64,000 nt of DNA from Chelonoidis abingdonii (lineage: Eukaryota > Chordata > Testudines > Testudinidae): NCBI RefSeq assembly GCF_003597395.2, contig NC_133772.1, positions 145,816,215 through 145,880,214 of the forward strand. The letters run 5' to 3'. The notes below the pieces were generated by a model. That model searched no databases, was not told the origin of the DNA, and was given only the letters and a program-made list of their open reading frames with translations. A program made the translations under genes and the position numbers. Positions 34,328 through 61,954 of the stretch are shown piece after piece (position 1 is the stretch's first letter; each line of letters opens with the position of its first letter).

Positions 34328-34734
34328 TTTACAGTTCAGAATACAATGCTAATGATAGTGTATTCAAATGAAACTTCAAGGAAACATTAAGTGGCATAAT
34401 GCAGTTACACACAGGTGGGATGGATTTGTTTGCTGAAGTTCGGAAGAGCTGTGAAGCAGGGGGAAAAACCCTACGACTTATTAAAAAATGCTGGCTACAG
34501 TCAAAGGCATTAGCAATAATTAAACAAAAAATACTCAAGTTACAACAGACTAATTGGAGACCATTGTAACTTCAAGAACTATTTTAACCTTGGGGAAATA
34601 CTGCACCACTAGAGCTCTAGCAGCTCATTACTATATATATTACATACTACATATTAAAAATGTGCTAATGCAATGAGTTGGCCTCAGCACTACAACGCTA
34701 TAAAAACAAAGGAAGGTGTCAGGAGAAGAGAATA

Positions 34735-34925
34735 CAGACGCTCCCCGAGTTATGGAAACCCGACGTACGCAAATCTGAGTTTGCTGAAAAAGTTTCGTAA
34801 GCTAGAAATAGGAAGGTTTGGGGTTTTTTGCGTAATGGTCGGAGATGACGTTTCTGACTTACGCAAAATTCAAGTTATGCAAGGTGCTCCAGAACGGAAT
34901 GCTTGCGTAAGTCGGGGAGCATCTG
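34735..34925. mobile_element. Tigger/pogo-like MITE (191 bp)
   Basis: The ends are CAGACGCTCCCCGAGTTATG and, inverted, CAGATGCTCCCCGACTTACG. A TA dinucleotide flanks both sides (34733-34734 and 34926-34927), the target duplication of Tc1/mariner elements. Non-coding. Confidence 0.85.
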
Positions 34926-34927
34926 TA

Positions 34928-35790
34928 TCGGTAACTTGCTCACTAGGCCCAAACCTGCACTACTGATGTAGCTGGAAGTTTTACCATTGACTTGAATGGA
35001 TCAGGGCAGGCCCTTCAGCAAGTTAAGTGGCACCATTTTCTTGGCAACCCCATGGCTTTGGTGGGTCAGATACACTTGTGCTTAGTGCATGACTTCAATG
35101 CAGTCGGAGATGCACAAGACATTCTGGGCAGTGGAATAGGCCAAATGACAATCTGCCCTCTATATACCTGCCTCATTTTATACAATAGCAGCATTGACGT
35201 GTCAGTTTGGGACTGCAGTATTTTTTAAAACAGTATGTGCATCTTGAGACATTAACCCAATCCTGCAAGGTTTTGAACATGCTCATCCTACACTGAAGTC
35301 AATAGGCCCAATCTTGTTGCCATTGAAATCAATGGCAAAACTCCAACTGATTATGATGAGTACAAGACCAGGCCCAATACAGTTGAGAGTGCTCAGTAAC
35401 CCCTGCGGCCTTTGACAGATACTGTATAATAAATAAAATGTAAACAATAGGAGAAAATCTAAAATATATAGTGATGTAATAGAGCCCCCAAATGGCAAGA
35501 AACACAAATTGAAATACACCCACTAAAACAACTTACCTTTTCCACAGCTATCAACAATCACAATGTGTTAAAGCCCAATGCCATGAGCCTGTCAACGCTT
35601 TGCAGGACTGAGTCCTTATTCTTGGATCCATTTTACAGACACACAATGGCATATCCAGCATGCAGAAATACACTACACACAGACCCCAAATACCTAAGGA
35701 GTTAAGACTGTTTCTGGCCTTTCATCTTGGTGCTAAATAGTTTTAAATTGCTGCTGTTGAGTCATACTGTATTTTGGGGCAGTCTTGTCA
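34928..35790. other. AKAP5 3' flank, no gene
   Basis: Includes the AKAP5 3' UTR on the minus strand, whose end cannot be fixed. Open frames have no recognisable product. Confidence 0.5.
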
Positions 35791-37257
35791 TTACAGAACA
35801 CTGTTATGTTTACTATGGTCCAAAGCCATTTCATTAACCAGCTGTTCCATAGATGACTGAATCGCGGCCTTAACAAGTGAAGCAGCAGTTTCTATCAGAA
35901 GCAATTCATACTGTTCTGAAGTTCCGTGCTCCTGATCACTGAGACCACTGAGTGACCGAGCAGGAGAACAGACTTTAGCCTCCCTCCTGGGGCCACTACC
36001 CGTTACTGTGCCCTCTTTGCGATTAGAAAGTTCACTGAAATTGAAGTTCCCACTTATTTTTTTATTCTCCTTTTGCTTATGTTCACATGAAGAAGTTGAA
36101 GACAGCTTGCAGTCCTGGTTTGACTCCTCTTCATCAGGCTCATCATCTGCTTCAGTAATCGTAATCACAATGCTCACTCCACTAGTGTCCTTGTTTTCTT
36201 CTAATTTCCATTGTTCACTTAAACAGCTCTGCACGCTTACTCCATCATCTTTAAATGCCGACTGATTGAAACTCATTATTCTCTCTCTGGATTGACAGTC
36301 TTCACTACCATTTATGTTCCTTCCAGATTCTTTATATTCAAGCCTTGTGCCATCGCTGTTATTTGTTTCTTGTACCTCTGCGGCTTCAGCTACGTTATCT
36401 GGTAGGTCCTTAGAAACATTAGCGCTAAGAGTGGTATTGAGATCAACTCCCTTGTTTGCTACAGGTGTATGTTCAGGAGTTTCATGTAGGCTCTTCAGGT
36501 GTAGCTTTTCCTGGAGCATTATAGCAACTGCCTCTGGATTTGTTATTTCTGACTGAACGATGCACTGTATGTGTTGATCAGTGTCTGGTCTGGACTCTAC
36601 CAAAAGCACGTTCTTCCCAGTGGAATTAAGTGAGTTCCTGTCACTTTTTTCGGAGGCTTGGCTGAAGGATTGATCCATGCTAGATTTGACTGTTACTGCC
36701 AAATCCTCTGGTTCACTGTTAGCTTTATTCAAAATGCCCATCAGTTCATTTGCTTTAACACTGTAATCTGATTCTTCTGTTATTTCAGAATGGCTGGGTT
36801 TTTTCTTGCCTCTTGAGAACCATATACAAGGAATTTTAAGCCCAGGACTAACTCGATTCTTTGGAAAACTTTGCAAGCCAGGATCCTCAGCATTTATCTC
36901 CAGTTGCACTTGAAAATCAGAGTGTGTCTGCTTCCTTGAAGATTTTGACCTTCTCTTAGGTGTCACTATACGTTTTATAGTTGCCCAGGGTCCTCTTGAT
37001 GACTGAGATTGGTTGGAAACTTCCCCTTCTCCAGGGGCTACGTTGATGGATTGGCTTGTATGTTTCAAGGTTACAGAGTCTTCTTCGCAGACACTTTTAA
37101 TCTCCAATGTCTTCTTATATGACTTCTTTCTTTTCTTAAAACAAAACATTGAGAGTTTTTCTGCCTGTTCTTCAGTTGAAGGGCACAGTTCTGCTGCACT
37201 AGGATTTTCTGATTGTCCTGTGTTTTCCATTTGAATTTCTTTAGCTGCCTTCTCCAT
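35791..37257 (-). CDS. AKAP5: AKAP5 (AKAP79/150), kinase/phosphatase anchoring scaffold
   Basis: A single coding exon of 488 residues; human AKAP5 is 427. The start chosen is the Met at 37257 (MEKAAKEIQMEN, parallel to the mammalian start; A at -3, G at +4). An in-frame Met at 37287 would add ten residues but has a poor context. Three basic membrane-targeting regions lie at about residues 37-54, 88-112 and 137-168. Both palmitoylation-type Cys are present: C39 in SMFCFKKRKK and C144 in LKIPCIWF. The C-terminal amphipathic helix at 450-474 (LLLIETAASLVKAAIQSS) binds the PKA RII dimer. The calcineurin-docking site is at about 360-366 (GVSIVIT), followed by an acidic DDEPDEEE tract. The protein tethers PKA, PKC and calcineurin at the plasma membrane near channels and receptors. 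The middle (residues about 170-350) is poorly conserved. No damage is seen. Confidence 0.96.
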   Translation of the reverse strand: MEKAAKEIQMENTGQSENPSAAELCPSTEEQAEKLSMFCFKKRKKSYKKTLEIKSVCEEDSVTLKHTSQSINVAPGEGEVSNQSQSSRGPWATIKRIVTPKRRSKSSRKQTHSDFQVQLEINAEDPGLQSFPKNRVSPGLKIPCIWFSRGKKKPSHSEITEESDYSVKANELMGILNKANSEPEDLAVTVKSSMDQSFSQASEKSDRNSLNSTGKNVLLVESRPDTDQHIQCIVQSEITNPEAVAIMLQEKLHLKSLHETPEHTPVANKGVDLNTTLSANVSKDLPDNVAEAAEVQETNNSDGTRLEYKESGRNINGSEDCQSRERIMSFNQSAFKDDGVSVQSCLSEQWKLEENKDTSGVSIVITITEADDEPDEEESNQDCKLSSTSSCEHKQKENKKISGNFNFSELSNRKEGTVTGSGPRREAKVCSPARSLSGLSDQEHGTSEQYELLLIETAASLVKAAIQSSMEQLVNEMALDHSKHNSVL

Positions 37258-40200
37258 ATTTGTGGTCCTGCCTTCTAATTTCTTCATATATTTTTCTTTT
37301 CTATTAATCCATCAGATAAATTAAGTGCAGATAAGTTCAGGGTGCAGTTATTTGAAATTTCACCCAAAAACATGAAATTACTTTTGTGAACAGATGAGGT
37401 GTTATGCAAAGAAATGTTCTGATTGACTTGTTACATTACATTTATATTTCCACTGTGATTTTTTTTCCTTACCTTTCCTGAAGAAAGATTTACTGGACAG
37501 ATTTTAAGAACACACTATCCTGTATCTTATTGAATAGGTTCAGTTTCACTTCTGGGATGGCCAACCTGAAACACTACTTGCTATGATATTATTTCAGCAA
37601 CAGTTTGATGCTTTTTAATGGATGTTAAATCAGATCAAGAATTGACCATTTTCATTTTATGATGGGCACCAATCAACAACTATTACTTGCTAATATGTTC
37701 ATTATTTCATATTCTTTGAGCAATTGGATTGAAGTGATATTTAAAAAAAAAAAAAAAAAAAAAGAGAGAGTCAGACACACCAAGTGGCCTTATTCTGCCT
37801 TCAGTGATAGGGTCAGCTGTTTTTCTGTCTTTCCTTCTTTGCATTTCATTTGCTTTCCATTCATATTGCAAGGTTTGCCATTTATGTTGAAAAATATGGC
37901 ATAGATTCTCATCTCTCAGATTGCTTCATATGTATCTGCAACAAAACAAACAAATGATGAAAAACAATGTGGTAAAAATGGAAATACAATTTGTTTTCAT
38001 AAGAACTGGGTAATTTTTCAATGTTCTGAATTTCAGTTCTAAAATTCCATGCTCTGTGTCCTGATATACATGTGTGTGCACTATTCTACGCTCAGATACA
38101 CCCTTGTAATCAATGGGAGCTGTGTTTCAATATATGAAGGCAAAACAGGGTTTCAAGAGTGCCACGCTAGTTACATATGAGAACTACCACATGAATCTTG
38201 CATATATATACATTTTTATGTGGGTAGAAAGGGAACTTTATTTTTATATTTCACTTGTTAGGAAAATATTTTTCCCCTGAGAAACACTTTCCCCCTCTGA
38301 CCCACACGCATTCATAATTCCCCCAAGGGAAATTCTAAATTGAGATATCAGAAGTTTTTATTCTTAATGCATAAGATGATAATATGCAGCTACATGAAAC
38401 ATAAAAAGGAGGGTTTGTGAGTTATAAAAGATAATGCTTCCTTCAGACAGTTTGGTTTATTTACAGTGTGTGCAAGAGTTCCATAGCACCCCACTCTCAC
38501 AGAATACATGTTCATCATAAAATGTATGTAACCGTTCAGAACATTCCTGAATATAAAGACGTAAACCCACATTATAGCACACTGACATATTTCTCAGTGA
38601 ATACCTGGAATCCTCTCTTCTTGGATAACTTTGAGAAATTCTTTATAAATATTTTCTTTTATGTCCTACTTAAAAAAACCCCACTATCGTATGTATGTTT
38701 TAAAAAACTAAAGTAAATTATTGCATTTAGAAGTTATCTAACATTATTTGCTGTGGCTTAGCAATGCAATAACATAAAAATACAAGCAAAGCAATGCACG
38801 GATATTTCATTCCATGCAATCAATTTGAATATGGGCAAAAAATAATGTTTTGCTACAATTATTTGTCAATCTGCTTTCCTAAACCTTACTCTTAAGACCA
38901 AGTGTGTTGTGGAGAATCCATCTGCAATCCAGAATATGTAATCTGTAACTGACACAAACACTGATTTTGGAAATGAGACTCAGACAAGCATTCCTTAATC
39001 ATCATTAGTTTCCTCCTGCATCAACATCATTGTATTTCTGGCTGGAAAGCCAAGGAAATGAATCTGTCTGAAGAAAACAGCCAAGAGAAGATTAGGTGTC
39101 TTCTTCAGTCTCACCCTCTTTTTTTCTTTTTTAAAGCAGGATGCCCTGGGATTACTTCATCACATTGCTCACATCATTGTGCAATTCTAGATCAAATGAC
39201 ACAATAAGCATTACATCTCAGTGCTTTCATCTCTGGTACACTCCATGTCCCTGGCTATTTATTCCTTGAATGGCAGAAAAAATGGATGCTGATTATTAGC
39301 AGTCTCTAGGCTAGTGGTGTCTGAAATTGCACAGAATGACAATTACAATGCGCTTAGTACCTTGCTGAATTGAAGCTTTAATCGATAAACCCTTTTCTGG
39401 ATGAATCTTTCTCAGTTAACATTTTGAAAATAGAAAATAAAGGAAATAGAAATGTTTAAGTTACAGAAAAAGCCTCAGGGTATCCATGTCAGCCAACAGA
39501 CCAAGTCACAGGCACCCACAATATAAATACCTTTGATTTAATGCAGGTTTCTTTATATGGTCTCCAAATCTCTGGAGGTTTCCTAAACTATAGTATTGCA
39601 ATGGAAACAGAAACATTTCTGACAGTGTGTTTGCAAAGACACTGTTTCTCAACAAATAGGTTTACCTTACATAGGACTGATGCTATGGGCAACATTTTCA
39701 ACAGTGGTGCTAAAAGTTCAGCTCCTACATCATTATTCAGACAACTAACCCAGTGGGCTGACTTTCAAAGGTGCTGAACACTCCCAGCTCCCATTGTGAT
39801 TAATAGGTGTTGTGGTACTCAGCACTTCTGAAAATCATGCCGTTTATTTTAGAATCCTGAATATGGATTTATTTCTTTAACTTTAGGCCCCACATTTGAA
39901 AACGTTGGCCTTTGTCTTTATGTTGCTACCCTACTCACCAAATTTTCAGCCAAAGCTTGCATCAGCTGTGATGTGTTACCTTGCCATACATAGAGGGGGG
40001 AAAGTCTTTCTAGGGAGGGATTGCTAATGAAAAGCCTGGATTCCAGCACACTAATGCAAGAGATCCATTAGTAATAAACTGCTACATACTGCAAGTGGGC
40101 TATGACAGAGATTGAAAACTTTTGCCTGTAAAGAGATCTATCAGCTCCCTTGTGGGAAGGAAGAGAGGCTGTCGCAATATAAGTCACCTGTCTCCTTCAT

Positions 40201-40400
40201 GTGCCACTGCCAGCCACTGTAATGAAAAATTAAGCTAGAGACAACGAAGTAGCTGGAGAGGGGAAAAAAACCCATTCTCCCTCCGATTTTCCGTGTGAAC
40301 AGTTCCACGGAACAGCTTGGCAGCAGAGAAGTCGAGCCCAGTGATTCGTCTCTGGCTTGTCCCGTTTTCAGTCTTCTCCTTTGTGCCTGTTGCCTTCAGA
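37258..40400 (-). other. AKAP5: Probable AKAP5 5' intron
   Basis: Between the coding exon and the CpG island at 40400-41420. As I recall, mammalian AKAP5 has a non-coding first exon, so this is inferred to be its intron. Candidate acceptors on the minus strand are TTAATAG just above 37300 and GAAGGCAG just above the second Met; neither has a strong pyrimidine tract. An A-run (37741-37763) is present. No other gene seen. Confidence 0.55.
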
Positions 40401-41420
40401 TTTGGCAGGGAGCTGAGCCGGGAAGTGATGGGCACCGTGAGGCTGTCGCACCCTCTCCCTCCCGCAGTGGCACATCCACCATCCTCCCCGCCTGCTGCTC
40501 CAGGGACAGTCCCACCTGCACCCAGCTGTTCCAGATCAAGGGAGGGCTGCAAAGCCCGCCTGCGAAGGTAGGTGCCCATCAGCTCCCCGGCGGCCAGGGC
40601 AGTCCTCTCCCCGGACGCTGCCCCCCATGCGGAGGAAGGCACCGCTCTGCGGGCGCGGAGCACAGAGGGACCCTCCCGGGGCAGGGGCAGGCTGCTCCCC
40701 GCTGAGCTGCACGGCTGAAGCCAGCGCCGTCCCGCTTTGCTCCCCGCAGCCCCCCGGCAAAACCTGCTCCAGCCCCAGGCACGGGCCGACGCTGCCCTGT
40801 TCTGCCGCCGCCCGATGGCAGCGTGACCGGCTCGCTCCCCGCAGCCGGGCTGGGCGGCTCCCTGACCCACGCAGGACAGCGGACCCGCCCCAGCCCACGC
40901 CCGCTCTCACCTGGCGCCCACTGCCCGCCGGAGAGAGGCGCCGCCAGCCGGCTCCGCTCCCTGCGGCTGCTGCTGAGGCCAATGCCGCCGCGGGGACCCG
41001 CCCAGCCGCTAAGCGGGGAGGAGGGAGCCCGGCACGCCCGCCCCAGGGCAGGGGACACGCCCCACTCCAGCCACGCCCCGTCCCCCAGCGCGAGCGCAGG
41101 CGGCGGGCAGGACTGTGGCCCGCTCGGGAGTAGCAGGGGGGCGCGGCTGCAGCTGCCCAGACACGCACCTTTGCGGGCAGGTACCTGCCCTGCAGCCTGC
41201 TCCCGCCGGACCCCGGCTCTCCCCTGGCGTCCAGCCTGGCACCTGCTCGGCCGGAGCCGCAGCTCCCCGCTACGGACTGCGGGGACGGCCCCGCCTGCCC
41301 CTGGGCTGCACCGCGCCGTGCACACCCTTGGCAGGGCGCAGCGAGCTCGGGAAGGCGAGCCAGGGTGGAGCGGAGCCGAAGGGAAGGGCTGCTCTCAGCG
41401 CACCTCGCAGGGAGAGCTCG
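40400..41420 (-). promoter_or_regulatory. CpG island, probable AKAP5 promoter and non-coding exon
   Basis: Very high GC and CpG density, no TATA box, GGGCGG-type sites. On the minus strand a strong donor CCAG|GTGAGAGC has its G at 40911 and GT at 40910-40909; it could end a first non-coding exon that splices to the AKAP5 coding exon 3.6 kb away. The large overlapping frames on both strands are GC artefacts with no homology that I recognise. A second transcript on the plus strand cannot be excluded. Confidence 0.7.
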
Positions 41421-44400
41421 CCAGTAACCGCCTACTGTATCGGCCCGGCTCTCATGCCTGGCAGCCCTGAGCTCTCTGCAAAGGTGCTGGATCGGACAAA
41501 GGTCATTTCAGGAGTGAGTGTCAGGACTGCCTCCCAGCCAGGGCTTGGAGTTAGCCAGGACAGTCTTTGGCTGGGGCCCCTCGTTTTTGCTGCCTTCTCA
41601 TTCTCTAGCATCTAAGCTTCAATTTTATATAGATCTCCTGCTGGTATGGTTGCATAGACTGCCCTGAAAATTCAAATCAAGTGCAACTGATGCACTACAT
41701 GTAACCAGGTTGGGAGAGCTGTGAACGTCCCTATTCATCTCCATGGGGGCAAACGCTGCTGCTCCCTGATAATTTAAAAAACTGTTTCACTGCTCATTAG
41801 AACAGGTAAGAAGGGAGAGGTAGGAGTATATTTCAAATAGCTGCACAATCTAGGAGGTTGTCTAAGGTGGGCAACGCTTAGAAAAATACCACTTTTTGTT
41901 TTGCACCAGAGGCCCCCAGATTATTATGGAGTAATATTGGCAGGGTTTCATTCTAGGCCCACTCAGTCCTTGGCTGAGGTGCTCACCAGTAACCATCAGG
42001 TTGGAAAGCAAGTATAAAGTGCTCCTGGAATGGTATTTGCATTCAATACTTACATACGTACAACAACGTATATTTAGCCTAGCAACATCATAGGGATCCT
42101 GATTTCAAAAACTGTTACTGCTTGTTAAGAACAGACTTGAGTCTACACATTTCTTGGGGGCTAATACCTTTCCATACCTGTCCTGGGTAGGATCTGGGTT
42201 CAAATTACAACACAATTTCACTCCCCTGTAGTTTAGCGCTGTCTGTCAGTACTAAGGTATAGTGAGGAGGAGGCAAGAACAAGGGAATAGAGAAGGCAAG
42301 GCAACAAAGTCAGAGGGTCACTAATTCAGCTACATCACTTCAGGTTCAATGTGCTACTTAAATGAGGTTAAATACCCTGCATTTGGAATAGTGTGCGGGA
42401 AACAGGATTTTGTTTCTCATGCAGCTTCAGAGCAAGATGATAATGCAAGGGAATAATTTGCCAAAGGATCAAAAGCTGCCATGGATGGGCATGGATTCAA
42501 CATCAGTTGTTCAATACAAGCTTTCTTGCTTGCATGAGGGTCTTGGTGATGCAATGTGCGGTGTAAGCTTCTTTCTGGTTTCACAGTCAGCAAAATGTTG
42601 AGGATGTGTAAAGGGAAACATCAAGCATGCACCCTATCTCAATGCACACTGCTGGCCATCATTCTGCAAAATTAGGTGACATCCTAGATCACGTTACAGA
42701 AGGATCTCGCCATATAATCACATCATTTAGGTAGCTGAGGGAATAATAAAATGTAGTGCTTCGGATCTACAAATGCTCTATGGAGAATGAATGCGTCCAT
42801 GATTTGTCTTTAGATTAAAGATACTCTTACCAAAAGTTTGCTTTCAGCCAGTCCCTTGTCCAAGAGAGACAAGGCAAGCTTTTGGTTTTTAAAGAAAGGA
42901 TGTACAAAAGAACTGGAAGGGTATGTGGGGGCTAGGAGAGGAAAGAAAAGACAGGTTGAAAGGAACAAGATAAAGTTGGTAAAATGGAAGACTGCAAGAG
43001 GGAGATGCCATAAGAAGTGCAGCCAGGAGATGAAAAGTATTAAATGTAGAACTGACACAAGTTAGTCAGCCTCTAACTCTATCTATTCTGGCATCCTGGC
43101 TCCAGAAGTGGCCTGTCCAGGATGCCTTAGATGAAGAAGCTCCTAGGGTGCCTGGCCATGTGCACTATTATGGGGAGAAAATCTTTCCTGACACCATGCA
43201 CGTGGTCTGACTTACACTGTGAAGATTAGCTATTCTCACTGGAATGATATTATATAAAGGAAAATTTAAATGCATCTCAGGGCTCTTATGACAATTTAAA
43301 GTTACTCTAACTTCACTCTTGTGACAGCCATATAATTGTTACATAATTATTCTCCTTGCTAGCTTGCTATATATAGTGTATGTGTATTACCAATAAGCCC
43401 ATGTACTAGTGCATACACCTACATCAGCTCTTCTTCCAGTCAGAGCAAGTCTTTAACATATGTTAGGTCCAGATCTAAACACAAGCATATGGGCCTTGCA
43501 GTTTTATGTGGAAAGAATTATCCAAAAATGTTTAAGTGCTTGCATAGGCAAGTTATTCTAGTCAATAGATACACTGAAAGAACTGGTGGTCTCACTTCAG
43601 ATCTCTTACAGTCAACTGTGAATACATCCAAATCCACTGAATAATTCAGGTCATTTATTTTCCTACAGATGACATGCAGTACCCAGGAAAGGAAACGGGA
43701 TTAAATTTAAGACACAGTGGTGCACTGCAGGCTCAACAATATTACTGCAATAATCACTTTTACTTGCCAATACTGGGACTGCTGCCCTGAACAATCCCCA
43801 AATTAATCATAAAAATAATTTCTACTTCATTCATCTCGATGCATATATTAAAACCCAGGGAACTCTTGAAGGATTTTAGTAATTTAGTTGTGCTAATTAC
43901 AAGTCTGGCTGTAACTACATTTTCATATATGAAGTGATTTTTTGGCCTATTGTGGCAAACCCTGTTACAGACCATTTGATTCAATGCTTGTGCTATCTTT
44001 GCTCACCAAAAAAGGGATTTCAACAGAAGTGGCAACATCATTTACAAATCTTATTTTTGCTCATCAGACATTTATTAAAAACTACATATGGAACAGCTGC
44101 CCGTCCCCAGGCACAGCATGGAGATCCGGTCTCCAAAACGGCTAAGTCTATATGTTCAACTTCCATTAACAATTCAGTAGGTAACAACAGAAACACAGAT
44201 CAGCACAGGGCTTTCTTAAGAGAAGATTGGATAGAGTGCACGCACCCGCAAGAAAAATTCAAAGCAGAAAATAATGGTCAGAAACTTTAGGGGAAGAACA
44301 GAAGCAAAAGGATTCTTCCCTACTGCCTACTTTTCATTGAATTAGCGCAGTCCAATGGCACATTTTCTCTTTTAATGTTAGCAATGGATTATAGAATTAA
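41421..44400. other. Intergenic AKAP5 to MTHFD1, nothing recognised
   Basis: No gene supported. Around 43060-43210 (CATCCTGGCTCCAGAAGTGG, GAAAATCTTTCCTGACACC) the sequence hints at an old CR1/L3-like fragment, too diverged to call. Confidence 0.45.
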
Positions 44401-44413
44401 GTGCAGTAGGAAG

Positions 44414-44561
44414 CAGGGACAGCTCTAGACATTTTGCCACCCCAAGCACGGAGCGTCCGCTGGTCCTGCGGCTTCGGCAGAGCCGCGCGACCAGTGGACC
44501 CTCCGCAGGCAAGCCGCCGAAGGCACCCTGCCTGCCACACTGGTGCCTGGAGCCGCCCCTG
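44414..44561. mobile_element. hAT-like MITE (148 bp)
   Basis: The ends are CAGGGACAGCTCTAGAC and, inverted, CAGGGGCGGCTCCAGGC. It is flanked by GTAGGAAG (44406-44413) and GTAGAAAG (44562-44569), 7 of 8 identical. The GC-rich interior contains a CGCGCGACCAGTGGACC block. Confidence 0.7.
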
Positions 44562-44569
44562 GTAGAAAG

Positions 44570-45261
44570 ATACAGTGTGCAGACATTAAGGGATAAGGTA
44601 TACTGTGCTCTAAAACACATTTAAAAACAATCAATTAAGCCCTGGATTGTTATAAACACTGTACCAAATCAAGAAATTGCAATTTTATTGTTACATTTTA
44701 ATAAGTAAAAATCACAGAGCTAGAAAGAGGGTATTAAAAACAGGTTTTGTATTTTGCTTCATCTGCAATTATGACAGGTAAGAGCAATAGGTTCATGAAG
44801 GCAATATAATTAAAAAAATCAGTGTATAAGATTTATAAGTTCTTATGCTCACTGAACTAAAAGTTAGCCTGAAATAAAATATTTTTTAAAATTTATTCAG
44901 ATTAAAAAAATAAATGCATGTATTTCCAAATGCTCCTTTCTCCCAGTCACTTCATGTACTGCATTTTCTCAGCCATATCTTGTCTTAAATCGGTATACCT
45001 GAGTTTGCATTACTCATCAAGTAATCTTCTGGTAGCTAGAAAGAAAAAATGAAAACTTAATTACTAACAGATATGTAGATATAGACATCTATCATATCAA
45101 AGGCAACTTTTAGGAGGAATTATAACGGAATGCCATTTGAAACATATGGCTTCATAGTTAGATGGGAGTAAATCCCTTAACTCAGGAGGTAAAAGTACAA
45201 TTCAAAGATTTGCAAAGCTCCTAGCCCAAGAAAGAGACTTACCTTTGGTTAACATTTCTTT
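44570..45261 (-). other. MTHFD1: MTHFD1 3' UTR and flank
   Basis: Minus-strand sequence after the stop. AATAAA occurs on the minus strand (TTTATT on the plus strand) near 44893 and near 44684; either could be the polyadenylation signal. Inference only. Confidence 0.45.
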
Positions 45262-60654
<15,393 letters not shown>

Positions 60655-61097
60655 CTGGAAGAGAGAAAGGGCAGGAAACACAAAAAAAGTGAAGATTCAG
60701 TTACCTCCTGAAACTTTGCAAGGCTAAGGACCAAGGCATTTGAGGTTGAGAAAAATACACTTGTGGCAAACAGCAGTTCTTAAAGCCTCCTGATCAAAGG
60801 TTCATTTCCAGGAGTAAGGATCTGAAGCAAACAGGATTTTAATAATCTTCAGAAGTGGAGATATTAATCTTCCCAGGAAAGAGACGGCTAAATTATAACA
60901 GTACTTTGCACTTCTGTCTGAGGCTCTCAAAACGTTTCACAAACATTATATCGTCCAAGTATTACAGACAGGAAAACTCAGGCAGAGAGAGATTAAGGCC
61001 CATGTTTTTAAAGGTATTTAGATGCTGCCTAGCTCATGTTCCATTTTTACATTTTCCAAACAAAAAAATAGTGCAGCTTTATTCTGCTCAGGGCTGG

Positions 61098-61215
61098 GAG
61101 ACGGAAAGGGTAATGCAGTCTAGTGACTGAAGCACAGGTCTGGCAAAGGGGACTCTTGGGTGCTAATCCCAGCTGTGCTGCTGACTTGTGGCGTGACCGC
61201 GGCAAGTCACTAAGG
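61098..61215 (+). mobile_element. MIR-like SINE fragment
   Basis: GGGTAATGCAGTCTAGTGACTGA, CTCTTGGGTGCTAATCCCAG and GCTGACTTGTGGCGTGACCGCGGCAAGTCAC follow the MIR core order (the GACCTTGGGCAAGTCAC region). Confidence 0.7.
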
Positions 61216-61329
61216 CCCAGATTTGTTGATGGGATTTAGGCTCCTAAGTACCTAATTCCTTTCTGAAACTGATTTAGGCTCCAAAATATCTGGTCCTCAG
61301 ATCATGCAGCACGCTAACCGCAGAGCTGG

Positions 61330-61625
61330 GATTAGACCCCAATGGTATGTCTACATTGCAATTAAAACCCCATGGCTGGCCAGTGCCAGTTAACTCGGGC
61401 TTGCAGGGCTTGGCTTTAAGGGGCCCTTTAACTGGGATCAGGGGGTGCCTGGGCTCTAGGTCCCTGCAAAGTGGGAGGGTCCCAGAGCTCAGGCTGTAGC
61501 TCAAACCCAAATGTTTACACTGCAATTAAGAAGTCCCTCAGCCCAAGCCCTGTGAGCCCGAGTCAAGTGGCACTGGCCAGCCGCAGGTGTCTAATTGCAG
61601 TGTAGACATACCTCAGGAATCCCCA
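61330..61625. mobile_element. MITE-like repeat
   Basis: It opens with GGTATGTCTACATTGCAATT and closes with AATTGCAGTGTAGACATACC. The two ends are nearly perfect inverted complements over about 20 bases. The interior shares CTGGGCTCTAGG words with 49187-49510. Non-coding. Confidence 0.8.
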
Positions 61626-61701
61626 TTCCCAGACCAGTGCATTAGTCACTAGACAGGGCTGCATCTTCTATCTCCCAGCTCCAAGCAGCATAAATCTGCA
61701 C

Positions 61702-61875
61702 TAGAATCATAGATCATTAGGGTTGGAAGGGACCTCAAGAGATCATCCAGTCCAGCCCCCTGCTCAAAGCAGGACCAATCCCCAAACCCCTAAATGGCCC
61801 TGTCAAGGATTGAACTCACAACTCTGAGTTTAGTAGGCCAATGCTCAAACTGCTGAACTATCCCTCCCCCCACCC
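61702..61875 (-). mobile_element. tRNA-derived SINE with CR1-like tail, full copy
   Basis: Read on the minus strand it starts GGGGGGAGGGATAGTTCAGC, continues TTTGAGCATTGGCCTACTAA and GTTCAATCCTTGACAGGGCC, and ends in the CR1-like GGACTGGATGATCTCTTGAG and ATGATCTATGATTCT. It is the uninterrupted counterpart of 32501-32985. Confidence 0.88.
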
Positions 61876-61954
61876 CCAAGTTTTTGTTTTAAAAAAAGAT
61901 AGGAGTTGAACCTAGCAAGTAGAGAATACACCATCATGGAGGCTCCTGGTCTGT

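Noticed and set aside
40235..41615. Several 130-250 codon frames on both strands
   Set aside because: Same reason: a second CpG island, low-complexity composition and mutual overlap.
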